Shown: positions 22,877 to 34,849, counted from the stretch's first letter. The stretch: DNA of 64,000 bases from Hermatobates lingyangjiaoensis (GCA_026182355.1 JAPFBL010000164.1:620001-684000); one strand, 5' to 3'. The notes: generated by a model not told the origin, from the letters alone. A program made the numbers and translations.

Positions 22877-23125
22877 CATCCATGACTATTAACTGTAGTT
22901 TGTTGTTTAAGGACAAGGATGCTTCTATGTAGCAGTAAAAACATATCAAGTAAGCATCCATTACTATTTAATATTGTTTGAAGTTTTAGGGCATGGATGC
23001 TTTTATGTAGTAGTGAAAAACCTATCAACTAAGCATCCATGACTTTTAACTTTAGTTTGTTGTTAAATGACATGGATGGTTCTATATAGTAGTGAAAACC
23101 AATCAAGAAAGCATCCATGCCTATT
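22877..23125 (+). repeat. 78-bp tandem satellite, about three units
   Basis: GCATCCATG-type starts at 22877, 22954, 23033 and 23111 give periods of 77, 79 and 78. Each unit pairs AAGCATCCAT with a later ATGGATGCTT, so each monomer could form a hairpin. A diverged unit is embedded in the previous array at about 22350-22395. Confidence 0.85.
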
Positions 23126-23129
23126 TGTA

Positions 23130-24244
23130 TTGTCATTGTTTAATGAAGTAAATCCTTTATCCTGACAATAATGTAATAGAATTATCAGTTATAGTGTGAT
23201 ATAAACAATTACAAGAACTTCAGAAACTCTTCATGGTAGAGTTAAAGACCAGGAAATAAAACCTGCAGAGTAGCAACTTGAATACTTCAGTTACTAGTAA
23301 AAATTATCCAAAATCATTTTCAAACAACCTTAACTTAAATTCGATCATCAAAACATTTGGTTTTTACCCCATTAGTTGTGCAATCCGTAATTGTGTGGTA
23401 TTTCCTCATAACAGGGGTAAATCGATAAATCAAAGTTTCCACTTTCGGACACTTGTGTTCATTGTCAGGTAAACTTCCAAATGAAGGAATAGAGAGTCGA
23501 CCAGAGATGGGCGTTATTGAACATTCAGTACAACTGAACGCTCAGATTAACTTAAGAGTTATTACCAAAAACGTATAATAACTGATATGGTTCTGCACTT
23601 ATTACTTATTACAAGTGTCCGAAATGCGTAGAATAAAAAAAGCTTCTTTTTTATGTGTAGAGACTTTGATTTATCCACATACCCCAATATTCCGTTTTTA
23701 TGATTTAGCATGACTAATAATAAAACTTATCTATCAAAACCCAACAAATATATAATCAATTAACTGGAATTAAAATATATTTAACACTTTTTTAATAGAA
23801 AAAATACTAATACCGCTGTTATTAAAAAAAAAATAAACAAAAAAGTAAACCTATGCATGTAGTTTCAGTATTAAGTGCACTAGGCTTGCATTTAGTATCC
23901 AATTAAGGAGGAATAGGGTAATTTTTTGTTTTTAAATTTCTCCATATTAGTCACTACACGATTGTTTTTTTTTCATTTTTTTAACAATCAAGACAAATAT
24001 ACATTGATTATGTTTGAGTATTAAGAATCAATCAGGTTTAGAGGCAGACATTTGAATAGGTCCGATCGCAAGCAGGTTAATTATCTAGGTTGGCAGATGA
24101 ACAGTTTTCTTCTTTTTTTTTTTTTTTTAGTTTTTTTTTATTCCTTCTCCAAAGGAAGACATAAATTGCACGGAAACAGGTTAGCAAAAGGTGGAACTTT
24201 ACAAAGTAAGCGGCCTAAGAGAACTGACATCTGGACAACTCCTG
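23130..24244. other. AT-rich stretch, no gene seen
   Basis: No recognisable feature apart from poly(T) near 24110-24130. Confidence 0.5.
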
Positions 24245-24885
24245 TTTTTAATAAACCTCTTTCTCTATTGCTTAATTATTACTTATTACTTTTTCTATTA
24301 CTTATTACTTTCTCTATTACTTAATTATTGCTTATTACTTTCTCTATTACTTAATTATTACTTATTACTTAACTATTACTTATTACTTTCTCTATTACTT
24401 AACTCTTACTTATTACATTCTCTGTTACTTAACTATTACTTATTACTTTCTCTATTACTTAACTTATTACTTATTACTTTCTCTATTACTTACTATTACT
24501 ATTACTTCTTTATTACTTAACTATTACTTATTACTTTCTCTATTACTTATTACTTCCTTTATTACTTAACTATTACTTATTACTTTAACTATACTTATTA
24601 CTTAACTATTACTTATTACTTTTCTCTACTACATTAACTATTACTTATTACTTTCTATATTAAATCTTATTACTTTCTCTAACTACTTAACTATTACTTA
24701 TTACCAATTTTAACCAACTTTCATATTTTACTTAACTATTACTTATTACTTTCTTTATTACTTAACTATTACTTATTACTTTCTCTATTACTTATTACTT
24801 CCTTTATTACTTAACTATTACTTATTACTTTCTATATTACTTAACTATTACTTATTACTTTCGTTTTTACTTAACAAAAACTCAA
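24245..24885 (+). repeat. 30-bp minisatellite (ACTTAACTATTACTTATT type)
   Basis: About twenty imperfect units built from TTACTTAACTATTACTTATT followed by ACTTTCTCTA. The open frames across it (Leu-Ile-Thr-Tyr repeats) are repeat artefacts. Confidence 0.9.
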
Positions 24886-24889
24886 TAAT

Positions 24890-27244
24890 AATACTGATAA
24901 TGTTGTATTTTTATAATCTGTAGAAGTCTTAACTCAACTTTACTCTAAGGAAACATATTACAAACGAACAGATGTAGTAACCGTATTGTAAGTTACCAAA
25001 TTGTTAACCAACATATTTTCATATTTTTACCAAACGTATAATTAATATATATCCGAAAATTGGATAATTTACAATTACTAAATAAATTACTCCATTATTA
25101 AAAAAAAAATATTATCAGTTTGACGCATACAAACTACTTATCATCTCACACATGTAAGCACATACTATATATAAATTTATTATAATTACACATTTAACTA
25201 CGTCACTATATGTAGACTTATTATAATCTCGTACATTTAACGAAATCAACGTATGTAAATTTATTATAATTTACATATATATGACGTAGTTAACTACGTC
25301 ACCATATGTAGACTTGTAAACACATCACAAAATGTCAATATATTTTAATTTTGCACATGTAACCATATCTATATATCTAAAGTATAAAATCATAAACAAT
25401 TTATGGAGTAATTACATTACCATAATATAGAAATACACTATACAGTTAATAGTTTTATTTAATTGGCTATCAGTCAATTATCTCATAGATTTAATTTCAG
25501 GTACTATATACTACAAGTGTTAAAGTAAAATACATGCGTTTGTCAAATTTAATTATTAAACATTTAGCAAAATTCTAAGTTTTAATAACTTAGACTCGTA
25601 TGTCTGATATGGTTCATAAAATTCGTAACTCAATAACTTCATTGAATAACAATAATCGTCACTTATGGTATATGTTTTTTTTTTGTAGATTTTCTCAATT
25701 ATTTTAAAAGGTGGTAGGTATTTAAAGATTGCCTTTTAAAAGAAGAAATGAGTTTTATATTTTTAACTCCCTTTTACACTGTAGTCAAAGGGAATAGGGT
25801 CAATGCTGAATTTGCAACACAAGTAATAATCCGGTTTAAGCATATATCAACATGCTATGTGACCCTTTGAATGGTTCTCTCACCTCAACATCAAAAAAAA
25901 AAAAAACATTAAAAGAGTTACATTAAAACGGAGGAAAATAAGAAATATATTTAGGTTACGAAATATTTTTTTGTTTATTCTTTGTGGAAATCCCAACAGA
26001 CAGATGAGTGATTTTCCCTCAGAAAAGAAAATATTGTATTGCAATTAAGAAGTATGTTCCCAGGTAATAGCGGGAAAAAAATGAGAAATATTATCAAGTT
26101 ATTAACTGTAAGAAACCAAAGGAATAGTATTGAATTTAGAAATTAACACCTGAAACTGGACGATCTTAATTCGGTTTGCCAAATCCCCTCTACTTGACAC
26201 ATTTACGGTCACTTCCGTATTCTAACCCCTTCCACGCAATCCACCTATCAATATTTGAGTCTCAAACAATATCAAGACATGTGATATTGTCTTTTAAGGT
26301 ACTCCATAATATTTTTTCTTATATGTTATTTACTATTTATTACTGACTAATCAAAAAGTGATAAAGAATAGAAAATTTTTAATTTTAAAAAAAGAATTAA
26401 GTGTTAATTATTTTGTGAAAAAATAAAATGACAAAATAATACATGTAATATGTAATGTTACAATTAAGTCCCGCAAAAATAGGGCATTAAGGTTTGATTA
26501 ATTAGGATAAAAATTCACAAAGTAAAAATCTCGGTCCAATATCCATACTTCCTATTTAACGCAGAATGCCTCAGTAGTGGAAAGGTTTTACTGCAGTTTA
26601 CTTCAGACAGAGAAATAATAGCAATTTTACATATGACCCTGACCATGGGTCTTAATTGGACAAAATATATTAGTTTTATTCCTAAAAAAATTCAGACTGC
26701 TATTTATATATATTAATACTTCTAAGTTTTCCTATCTCAAGCACATATAGAAATGTATGTTAGAGCAGCACTGTAGTTGGTTAGAATATAAACTAACAGT
26801 GTAAACTATTTTTGCAATAGAAAAACACCAAGCTAATAATAATATATATCATTAAAAAGAGTATAACTTGTTTGTTTGTTTGTATTTTAATTAATCCTGT
26901 ACTGGTGTAGCCCTAAAGATGTCTGTCTGCAAATATAGACGACACGTTGGCTTAAAGGTATTTTATTGATAAGTGTTTGACTTTGCGCCAAAACTCGATA
27001 AAGAGAAATACTGTATGGGTTTATATATATGACTAAATAAATCAGGGGTCCGTCAATCTTACAGGTTCAAATGATACTTTCAAGGTCGCGGCTTTGATTT
27101 CTTCCATAGGCTTGCAAAGTTAAGGAAAGAATAAAATTGTAAAAGAATTAACAATTATATAACAAATATACAAACAATTAGAACATGTATAAACAAAGCA
27201 ACATAAGTAAATTTGAACAAGTAAGCAAACTGAAAGATATTAAC
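24890..27244. other. Long AT-rich stretch, no gene seen
   Basis: Contains a loose repeat near 25150-25320 (TTTATTATAATT with ACTACGTCAC words). No coding or RNA feature recognised. Confidence 0.45.
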
Positions 27245-27316
27245 AATCTCTTTCAAATATTATACATATATTTATTTATCTATATATATAATATATATTT
27301 ATATTATATCATATAT

Positions 27317-27367
<51 letters not shown>

Positions 27368-27380
27368 TATATATATATGA
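27245..27380. repeat. (TA)n block
   Basis: Long TA-rich run abutting the family B tail. Confidence 0.95.
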
Positions 27381-27465
27381 TCAAACCACAATAAGAAATG
27401 GAAAAACAAAACTAAGATCTTTCAACCGTAACAAGCGGTCTTCGTCAGAGTCAAAAACCCACTTT
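27379..27465 (-). mobile_element. Family B unit, solo, between (TA)n tracts
   Basis: On the - strand: GGGTTTTTGACTCTGACGAA through GTGGTTTGATCA. The hammerhead spans 27411-27452: core CTGACGA, stem II GACCG/CGGTT, GAA, stem III AGATCT and H17 are intact, but the return strand AGTT has one mismatch to GACT, as at 3504-3546. Both ends join TA repeats, so no unambiguous duplication can be read. Confidence 0.82.
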
Positions 27466-27488
27466 ATATATATATATATATATATATA

Positions 27489-27636
27489 GAAAATTGTCAC
27501 AATAACACGTGATATAAATATTCAGGTAACTCACCACAAATTAGAGAAGATAGTCGCTCTAAGGCCTTTCGTTTTCGACGACGTGAAAACGAAAGGCCTT
27601 AGAGCGACTATCTTCTCTAATTTGTGGTGAGTTACG

Positions 27637-27640
<4 letters not shown>
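27489..27640. mobile_element. Family D pLTR unit, inverted dimer
   Basis: 51-bp arms at 27526-27576 and 27585-27635 match almost perfectly around GACGACGT. Each arm has GAAAGGCCTTAGAGC (GAA, stem III AGGCCT, H17, stem I return), but the 5' stem I and most of the CUGANGA core are lost at the junction. The left outer part (27495-27525) matches the fragment at 52.55-52.59 kb. Confidence 0.8.
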
Positions 27641-27686
<46 letters not shown>

Positions 27687-27702
27687 AGTGTGTGTGTGTG
27701 AC
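27640..27702 (+). repeat. (TA)n/(TG)n microsatellite
   Basis: TA run passing into TG. Confidence 0.95.
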
Positions 27703-27714
27703 ATGTTTTGTTTT

Positions 27715-27830
27715 GAGGGCTAGGTCATATAAAAGAAAATAAACTCCTTCCTAGGCCAACGTTTTGATGTATTTGTACATCACCTACCACATACAATAGA
27801 ATAGAAGAGATCAAGAACAATTTTTTGAGA
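27715..27830 (-). mobile_element. Family C-like pLTR fragment
   Basis: On the - strand: GATGTACAAATACATC hairpin followed by AAAACGTTGGCCTAGGAAGG, the layout of family C with a different stem II. Confidence 0.55.
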
Positions 27831-27839
27831 ATATATATA

Positions 27840-28210
27840 TTTATATATATATATTGATAAAAGTATCGACCGTGGAATAGAAACAAAGCTAAAGTTTATA
27901 TATATATATATATATATATTTAAAAACTATTGACCGTGAAGTAGAAACAAAATAAAATTTTATCAGGAGTCGGTCAGTTCTTCAGCTTCCAATAAAAGTA
28001 TCATTATCGGTATTTCAGTTTTTATTTAAAACCTTTTTCAGAGGCTTACTATTGATAAAAGTATCAAACATGAATTAGAATATATAAAAAATATATTTTC
28101 ATTATTGACCGTTCTACTTCACGGTTGATACTTTTATCAATATTTATATATTTGGGATAGTAGTAGGCCTACAAAAAAGGTTTTAAATAAATAAAACACG
28201 AAACATCCTG
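27840..28210. mobile_element. Rearranged family C-like pLTR pieces
   Basis: Several copies of TTGATAAAAGTATCGACCGT or its complement (27852, 28050, 28120) in both orientations, separated by (TA)n, plus GGTTTTAAATAA and its complement. Related to the pair at 45.4-45.57 kb. The order suggests repeated insertion or template switching at one TA-rich site. Confidence 0.6.
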
Positions 28211-28214
28211 ATAA

Positions 28215-29040
28215 AATTCTATCATGCATCATAAAATTGAAAAAGGAAAGCTTGGTGAATTATTAATCATTTATACAACTTTTTGTATTTGGAATTAACG
28301 ATTTTCTGAAAATGCCTGGAATTACGCGGTTAGAACTATTTATAAGCTGCTATTATTAGTTGTTTTATTTCAGGTAAATAAAAATAGATTTACATTTTTC
28401 AGCCTGATTTTAAAGACCCTGGGATTGATATCCAGGTAATGACTTTCTGGAATTTATAACTAAAATACATCAGATATTGTATAAGTAGTTTAATATAAGA
28501 TTCAGTTATTTCAGCTGTTTTGCAGAAACAGCAGTGTACTTTGTGCATCTTTCTTTCATCCTTTCTTATGATATTAGATGGTAGCTCTGTGGCAGCTGAG
28601 TTTTTATTAGGAGGGAACAGTATTCAAATAAATGGCAGCAAGTCAAAGTGGCTCCACACTACAAAGAGGGTGTTCTTCCTGATTAAGGAGGTAACTATGT
28701 GTAAATCTGGTTTGGCCAATCCTAAATCTATTCATTACCTTCTCTTCTTCTCTAGACAGCTGAACATGCACCATTTAATTCTAACACTTTTAGAAGTATT
28801 AATTTTAATTTAGATACAATGTAATATGATTATATATTACTCAACGCAGAGTGAACTCTGGTTTGTTGTTTGTAAGCACAGACACCTCACTAAGTGTGTT
28901 AACTACACCGTTATGACAGTAGTAAGTAATATTTTAAATTACTCATATAAGTAGGAATTATCATAATACCTGTAAAGAAGCACAGTTTTTACAAGGTACA
29001 ACTCATTACATCAAAACCCCGTACAAACTGAATAATCTAA
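28215..29040. other. AT-rich stretch with an unassigned 97-residue frame
   Basis: A + frame at 28520-28813 (MQKQQCTLCIFLSSFLMILD...) has no domain that I recognise and no flanking gene structure. Probably chance. Confidence 0.4.
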
Positions 29041-29042
29041 AC

Positions 29043-29430
29043 CAGAGGTACCCAAAGTGGGTTACGCGGAACCCAGGGGTTCCTTAACGGATTGTATGGA
29101 GTTCCGTAAAAAACATTTAGTAAAACCATTTTTCTAAACAATTTTTCTTTGTGGGTACGAATTTATTCTATATTTCTTGTGAATCATGAAACCGAATAAT
29201 GTTTATATCTACATATACCCATAAGCAGAAGTGGTCAAAATTTTATTCATATTTAGGATTAATAGTTTTTGGAACTATCTGATTCCCCAATTTTAATTTC
29301 TCTATGTTTCTTTTTCTATATTGAACTATATATATTATATATATATAAATAATAATAATTTTCATATCTATTGGTTGTGGCCTTTTGAGCAAATGTTAGT
29401 ATTCATGTGGTGTTTGTTCCAAGAAAGGTT
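29043..29430 (+). mobile_element. Possible hAT-like element, degraded
   Basis: Opens CAGAGGTACCCAAAGTGGGT, a typical hAT-like start, and the far end reads GGTTCTCCACCCTTGG, which could be a diverged inverted end. No matching 8-bp duplication was found. A family A tail (29296-29330) and TA run are inserted inside. Confidence 0.35.
29296..29345 (+). mobile_element. Family A tail fragment
   Basis: TTTCTCTATGTTTCTTTTTC then TATATTGAAC and (TA)n: only the last about 45 bp of a family A unit. Confidence 0.7.
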
Positions 29431-29459
29431 CTCCACCCTTGGACTAATCGAGATTTGTT

Positions 29460-29972
29460 TTCAAGTGAGTCTAATAATGTATTAAAATAACCGATTGAAG
29501 CAGTTATACGGTCGTACTGTATTTATAAAATCTAAATACTAAAAGTAGCGATCGGAACAGACAGTTCGAAGACTAACGTGAGCCTGATAAATATACTACT
29601 TGAGTCATACATTCGTACACCTCTTGTTCTTGTCTCCAATGCTATATTTAAGCAAAGACAAATTACTTCCATAATTCCAAGCTGACGGTTCTTGCAGTCT
29701 TGCATTTTCAGTTTTTAAAATAGATATAATTAATTTCTGAACATTAAATCTCATATAGCTATCTTAATTTGTAAGTATTGATGTTTTTTTTTTAAAAAAA
29801 AATAAAAAATATATTTGTAAGGAACAAATTTTATCTATTTATTTATTTTTTAAATTACATGCGAGATTTTTGTGACTGTGCCAATTTAAAATGGCTTTAT
29901 CTCAGAATCAGTCAAAAAGGAACAATCAGTTAAGTTTCAACATACAAGTATAACTAAGAAAAGAAAAAAAAC

Positions 29973-30024
<52 letters not shown>

Positions 30025-30390
30025 GTCCCCTTAAAAAGAAAAGTCATATTTCTTTTGAAATTTGATTTGCAATATGTCATCTAAACTTAACTTTAAAAAA
30101 AATAACAACCCAATCTGAAGCGTAAATCATACTGAGGACGCTTTCATGTCATTGGGGAAACATTCCGTTACGATCTTCTCATGATTTACACCGCAATAAA
30201 AAAAAATGTTGATCACTTTGCATAAATACTCGTCCTTAATTGGCATATAGGTTACAATTTAACTTCGATTCTCATTGAAATGTTAACATCAAACTAGCCA
30301 ACAGAGTAATAGTGATATATTTATAAATGATAATATATTGATTATGAAAATATTATCACACGAACTGTGCAATACTTTATTGTGTATTAT
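29460..30390. other. AT-rich stretch with (CT)n at 29974-30022
   Basis: A pure CT run sits in otherwise featureless DNA. Confidence 0.6.
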
Positions 30391-30394
30391 TTAC

Positions 30395-30580
30395 TCGTGA
30401 CTAGAATGATGGAAAAAAACACAGAGTCTCCACACAAAAGATGTTACACCAAAGGTGCGTTTCGAACACAGTGTTCATCATCAGGTTACATCTACCTTAG
30501 TCAGGATATATACCTGAGCATGGACACTAAATGTTCAAGTCTTTTGTTTGGAGACTTCGTGTTTCTTTTACTCATTCTAA
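30395..30580. mobile_element. Family F pLTR unit, inverted dimer
   Basis: The left copy (-) contains CTGATGATGAACACTGTGTT then CGAAACGCACC, and the outer tail GGAGACTCTGTGTTT. The right copy (+, about 30515-30580) keeps only AACACT/AAATGTTC-like remains and the tail TTTGGAGACTTCGTGTTTCT. Related units are at 34.85 and 36.33 kb. Confidence 0.68.
30441..30495 (-). ncRNA. Hammerhead-like motif, family F
   Basis: On the - strand: AGATGT pairs with ACATCT as an offset stem I; core CTGATGA, extra T, stem II GAACA/TGTTC, GAAA, then ACGC/GTGT as stem III with a CACC/GGTG-like inner part. AAC beside the core stays unpaired, so the fold is less regular than in families B, D or E. Confidence 0.5.
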
Positions 30581-30584
30581 CCCT

Positions 30585-31390
30585 GAGAATATTATCGTAT
30601 ATACTTGAAAGAAAGTTATGTCTTTTATCAAACTATACCATAGATAATATATAATACTAACAGAAATACCAGGTGTTACTCGGAGATAGGAAAGGAATAG
30701 TGTAGTCATGAAATATGTTTGTTTTTTAATTAAGAATTCATTATAATTCAGATTAATAATGCATATTTATACTTCAATTAAAGGATACCAAACTATTTAA
30801 TAGACAACAAATATTTTTATCTCAAGAAGGTACGGAAAGTAACTTTTTACGTTTAGTTTTCGTTTAATAGTGTAAGACATTTAATTCCTGTACTTAAAAA
30901 CTGGGAAATAATGAAACAACTGGATAATAATAAAAAAAAAAGGAGATATAATCCAGGTTGTCCAAAGTAATTATTTTGTTGATATTAATTTTTTAGATTT
31001 TATGTGAATAAAACATCTACCTACAGTTAGTGAATGTAAATAAAGGTGGAAATAACCACAGGTCTTTTAACAAAAATATATTTGTTTTTTATCAAAAAGA
31101 GATTATTAATAAAACATTCTAAAATAAACTGTGAACTCTTATAATATATTACAGAACATGGGCAATTTGAAGAGTGGCTATTGAAGATAAAAATAGTAGC
31201 TGATTAATCATGTACTTAAAAGCGGAGGCGCCCCCATCTTCAGAACACTTGGAGTACGCGAGTGCCCTCAAAGGGATACACAAAGATTGGATCTTATTCG
31301 GAAATCTGGGCATTTCACAGTCGAGTGCCCACCGAATAATCATAATAGCCTTTTGAACTTTCTTTACAGCTTGCTCTATGAATTTTTAAC
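30585..31390. other. AT-rich stretch, no gene seen
   Basis: No supported feature. A 78-residue + frame at 31287-31523 starts outside and runs into the family G unit and is not a gene. Confidence 0.45.
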
Positions 31391-31394
31391 TATA

Positions 31395-31680
31395 ACTGAA
31401 AAAACAACAGACAAACGCAAACTCTTACTGGGATCAATATTTCGAAACAAAGTTCATCTTCAGGGAGAGACTAGGAGGAAAGAAGAAGAGGTACGTTCGT
31501 TCAAGACGGTCGGTGGAAAATGACCAGTGGAAACATTAACTTTTCACCGACCATCTTGAACAAAAGTATCTCTTCTTCCATTCTAGTCTCTTCTTGAAGA
31601 GGAACTTCGTTTCGAAATATTGTTTCCAGTAAGTGTTTTTTCGTTCTTTATGTGTTGTTTTTGCAGTTGTTTATCCGTCC
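31395..31680. mobile_element. Family G pLTR-like unit, inverted dimer
   Basis: The left copy (-) holds CCCTGAAGATGAACTTTGTT then TCGAAATATTGATCCCAGTA. The right copy (+) holds TTCTTGAAGAGGAACTTCGT then TTCGAAATATTG. About 100-bp arms with several mismatches surround a TTTTCCACCGACC-type centre. Core CTGAAGA, GAA and self-complementary ATAT recur, but stem I does not pair convincingly. Confidence 0.6.
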
Positions 31681-31729
31681 AGTTTTCACCATTTAGTTAA
31701 ATTTAATTATTACCTATGAAAAATCGATG

Positions 31730-32090
31730 TTGTTAAGAAATATTATCGAATCCTCTCTCATTAAATTTAATACTTCAAATATTATAAACATTAGTAACGG
31801 TTTGTTTAAACTTGACTCAGTGTTAACGAGGGCAACAGCCTCATCGATGAGAGTTGACAGTTAGCGGATAGTTTTTTACTTTTTCTTACTGTACTTCTTT
31901 GTTTTCCCAAACACCCCTGCCTGAACCATTGTCCTTTCCTGCACTTAACAACTTTTTAAAATACCACTATTCCCTCCCACTCCTCTCAACCTCTCAGCAT
32001 GATATTTCTGTATCTAGTGTTTCAGTTGGGTTTTTGACTCTCACGAACACCGCTTATTGCGACTGAAAGATCTTAGTCTTTTTTTATCTT
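31730..32090 (+). pseudogene. PLE C-terminal remnant, 3' UTR and family B pLTR
   Basis: The + frame LLRNIIESSLIKFNTSN, then IINISNGLFKLDSVLTRA (31730 to about 31835) is the end of a GIY-YIG-bearing PLE protein; the glutamate in I-E-S-S-L would be the catalytic one. After the stop comes about 150 bp of pyrimidine-rich UTR, including CCCTCCCACTCCTCTCAACC, then a family B unit from about 31990. Its ribozyme region (32036-32078) reads CTCACGA instead of CTGACGA, so G5 is lost. This locus joins PLE coding sequence to the family B hammerhead in one orientation and supports family B being a PLE terminus. Confidence 0.65.
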
Positions 32091-32254
32091 TGATATACAT
32101 ATGCATACTTAAATATAGGACAAGGATCCGGAACAGAAATTCAAAGTCGTTAAAGAAACTCAAAAAAAGGGAAAATACAATTAATTTTCTAATTTTTGTT
32201 TCAACAATCTTAAACTTAAATGTCAATCGTCACTGCATCCTGTATTTGATTTTC

Positions 32255-32345
32255 CTTATTTTCTCTCCTGAAGACAGTTTAAAACCAAAAATTAGAGACT
32301 GTATGTGCATGATTTTCCCTTATTTCATTGTTTTTACTTTTTGAA
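32255..32345 (+). mobile_element. Family A unit, solo
   Basis: TTCTCTCCTGAAGACAGTTT then AAAACCAAAAATTAGAGACT; stem I TCTC/GAGA and core CTGAAGA are kept, while stem II and G12 are altered. The ribozyme region spans 32261-32302. Confidence 0.68.
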
Positions 32346-32374
32346 TTAATATACATTTATTTATTATAAGCTTT

Positions 32375-32585
32375 TACGGCAAAAACGTGAAAAAAATATC
32401 AATGTTATTGCTTAAGTGTAAACCACAGTAATAAATTCAAATATTGAACGAAGTTTTCAACCAAAAATTTCGTTTTCGTCATCGCCTTCAGAGCAGGTGT
32501 TACTCTGACGAAGATCGGTTGTTTTTGTTGAAAGATCTTAGTCCCGTTACCGAATTTTTAACTTTGGTTTAAACAAATGATGAAA
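32375..32585. mobile_element. Family B-like inverted dimer, diverged
   Basis: The right copy has ACTCTGACGAAGATCGG, then TTGTTGAAAGATCTTAGTCC: core CTGACGA, GAA and stem III AGATCT intact at about 32502-32554. The left copy is a strongly diverged complement with the CGTGAAAAAAATATCAATG outer end. Confidence 0.62.
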
Positions 32586-32589
32586 CCAC

Positions 32590-33440
32590 TTAAATAAGAA
32601 AAAATAGTTTTCTCTGCTGAATATTTGCAATAATTATATTACACCAAATATAAACCATAAATAAAAATTTCATTTTAATTAAATTTCCAAAAAAAATAAG
32701 ACTTAAAAAAAAAAGAAATACGTATAAAATATAAATCTTGACAAATTTCAGAGTTGGAAGTTTTAAAATAAAATGTATTGTTCTGAAGTATAAGAAAAAT
32801 TATTAGAGGGCTGTTTACTTTTGTTAAAGTTCGGTCCTTTAGACAAACAATAGTCTACTGGCTCGTTCTTTAGGGGTCTCGAAAGCGCTACAAAAGCCGA
32901 AGCACATCCATTCCGCCTCTTAGCTTCCAATATACAGCTAACTTGCTCTAACTCTTATTCCATGCAATTCATTTCACTTCTGTTTGTCTTCATAAGTGGA
33001 ACATTAGTGTTTCAAATAACTTATTCCGATAAATAAATTGTGTCTTTTATTTAACTGTTTGTTTCAAGAACTCTGATTCCAGGTTAGTTCTTAATTAAAA
33101 ATCAGTAAATTTCAATATTAGTAGATGGATAACCTGATAATTTAGTTACTATCAGTCATTTCAAATGTCAACATTGTATTAAACTAATATATATGTAAAA
33201 ATACTGATAATAATATATAAATTCAAATAATACTAACACAAACTATACTTATACAATATTATTTTTAAACATTAGATAATATTTGATCAATAATAATTAA
33301 TCAAACCGTATTACTAATATGACATATTAAATACTAATATTACTAAAACAAACTATGATACAAATCTAATATATATATTCTAAGAGTACTAATACATACT
33401 ATAGTATATAAATTATAATAATAGTAAGAAACATATGCAT
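32590..33440. other. AT-rich stretch, no gene seen
   Basis: Nothing supported. Confidence 0.5.
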
Positions 33441-33444
33441 TTAA

Positions 33445-33610
33445 TACTAATAATGCGTGCAAACGGTTTCCGTGTCGGGTATTGCCAGGAAATAGGATGT
33501 GGTTTTTTAGTGGGTCGGGACCCCCAACCCCACATACCCTAAGCAAGACGTCTTGCTAAGGGATCTGATGAACAGATTTTTCCACATCCTACGTCGAAAA
33601 AAAAAATACT
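33445..33610 (+). repeat. Short unclassified retroposon-like repeat
   Basis: A GC-richer block with GTCGGGTATTGCCAGG; ATAGGATGTGG (about 33493) is complementary to CCACATCCTAC (about 33584). It ends in an A run. It may be a SINE fragment without a recognisable tRNA head. Confidence 0.35.
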
Positions 33611-33814
33611 AATAATGTAAAACAAACTATAATCTAATCTAATATACGAATTATTATTAAAACACGACCATAACAAATGAATACCAGGTCATTCATTCAT
33701 GTCATTTTAAAAACGTATTTAGAAATCAACTAGAAATCTTATGTTGTTTACGTCTGAAACTATCACTCATTGAAGTTGATATTATTAAACGTAGCAAGAA
33801 ACATGTTTTTGTAT

Positions 33815-33925
33815 TTGTTTGTTTGTTTTCCAATAGCCACTTTCCTCCATTTAGTGTTCTTCAATGTGCGGAAAGTGTGGCTCATTTATTATTTGGCACC
33901 AATTTTAGTAATGGGCGAGCCATAT
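33815..33925 (+). repeat. Dispersed protein-like repeat (AHLLFGTNF copy 2)
   Basis: The frame reads FSVLQCAESVAHLLFGTNFS then NG. Same peptide block as at 7.5 kb (-) and 43.7 kb (+). Family unknown. Confidence 0.5.
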
Positions 33926-33929
33926 TACT

Positions 33930-34845
33930 GGTTCTCTGAAAATATAATTTAAAATAAATTTGTTTCTTTCATTAATGTTTATACGCAGAAATGTTAAATG
34001 GGATGACATAATCTGGGGTCACAACAAATGTGTCACGACTCTAAAAAAGTTTGCAAACTACGGCACAATGCCACCTTTTTACTGAAAACTTCGATAAAAA
34101 AAACCTATCGTTTAAACTATTAAATTTGAAGTAAAATTATGTTATTTTTAATATTTGAAATTTTTTTTATAAAAATATTATCTTATTAAAAAAGTTTATA
34201 TTTTTTGTTAATTATTATATTACATTTAATTTTTTTTTATCTTCGTAGGTGCAGAAGTAATTTGGCAAAAGTTGGTATTTTTTATCGGGTATTAAAGGTT
34301 TTTTTTACAACTAGATGACAAGAGGAAAGAGAAAAAAAAGAAGAAATTAAAGTAATGGGGTTTGAAGTGTGAGAGAGATGTTGATAGGATGGGAGGATGA
34401 AGAGTGAGCGAGGTACGGGTTTTTGGGAGGGTGGGTAGTAGCGGTTATATTAATGGGGGTGCGAGACGTCGTGAATGAACACACAAGTATTTCTACTGAG
34501 TCATATCTCACAGGCCACAATTATTCTAGGGTAAATTGGTGACAGAGGAAGTTACGACGAGATGGATGGGTTCGAGAAGGTGGATGGGTGGGTGCCAGAG
34601 GCAGAGCCCAGTATGATTCAGCAAGACTCAACCAGGGCCTCCTCTACTGCAAAACTGTCTCTAGCTAATATTAAACACTTTCATTTTATCAGCATCGGCT
34701 TGCTAATATAGAAACAAGCAATCAAGCTTTAATGAAGATATATCTATACTAATCAATACTCAAAGCAATTATAAAACATTTAAATCAATAATTAGCCAAG
34801 TAAGTTAATTAACTTACTGATCGTATGGTATTTAATCATTATTAC
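33930..34845. other. No gene seen; G/A-rich part at about 34310-34640
   Basis: The purine-rich segment has GGGTGGG words but no long frame. Confidence 0.45.
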
Positions 34846-34849
34846 AATA

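Noticed and set aside
21797..23125. CRISPR-like regular repeats
   Set aside because: Units are contiguous tandem monomers without unique spacers, and the genome is clearly eukaryotic.
24052..24520. Leu/Tyr-rich frames of 90-109 residues
   Set aside because: They read through the 30-bp minisatellite and are repeat artefacts.
28520..28813. 97-residue frame with a signal-like start
   Set aside because: No recognisable family, no neighbouring exons, and its length is within chance for this window.
31200..31345. Possible CCHC zinc knuckle (GHFTVECP)
   Set aside because: The first two cysteines of C-x2-C-x4-H-x4-C are absent, and the frame runs into a pLTR unit.
32860..32910. Family I-like box (CTCGAAAGCGCTA)
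   Set aside because: The GAAAGCGCT word is present, but no stem I, stem II or core upstream pairs sensibly; probably coincidence or too decayed.
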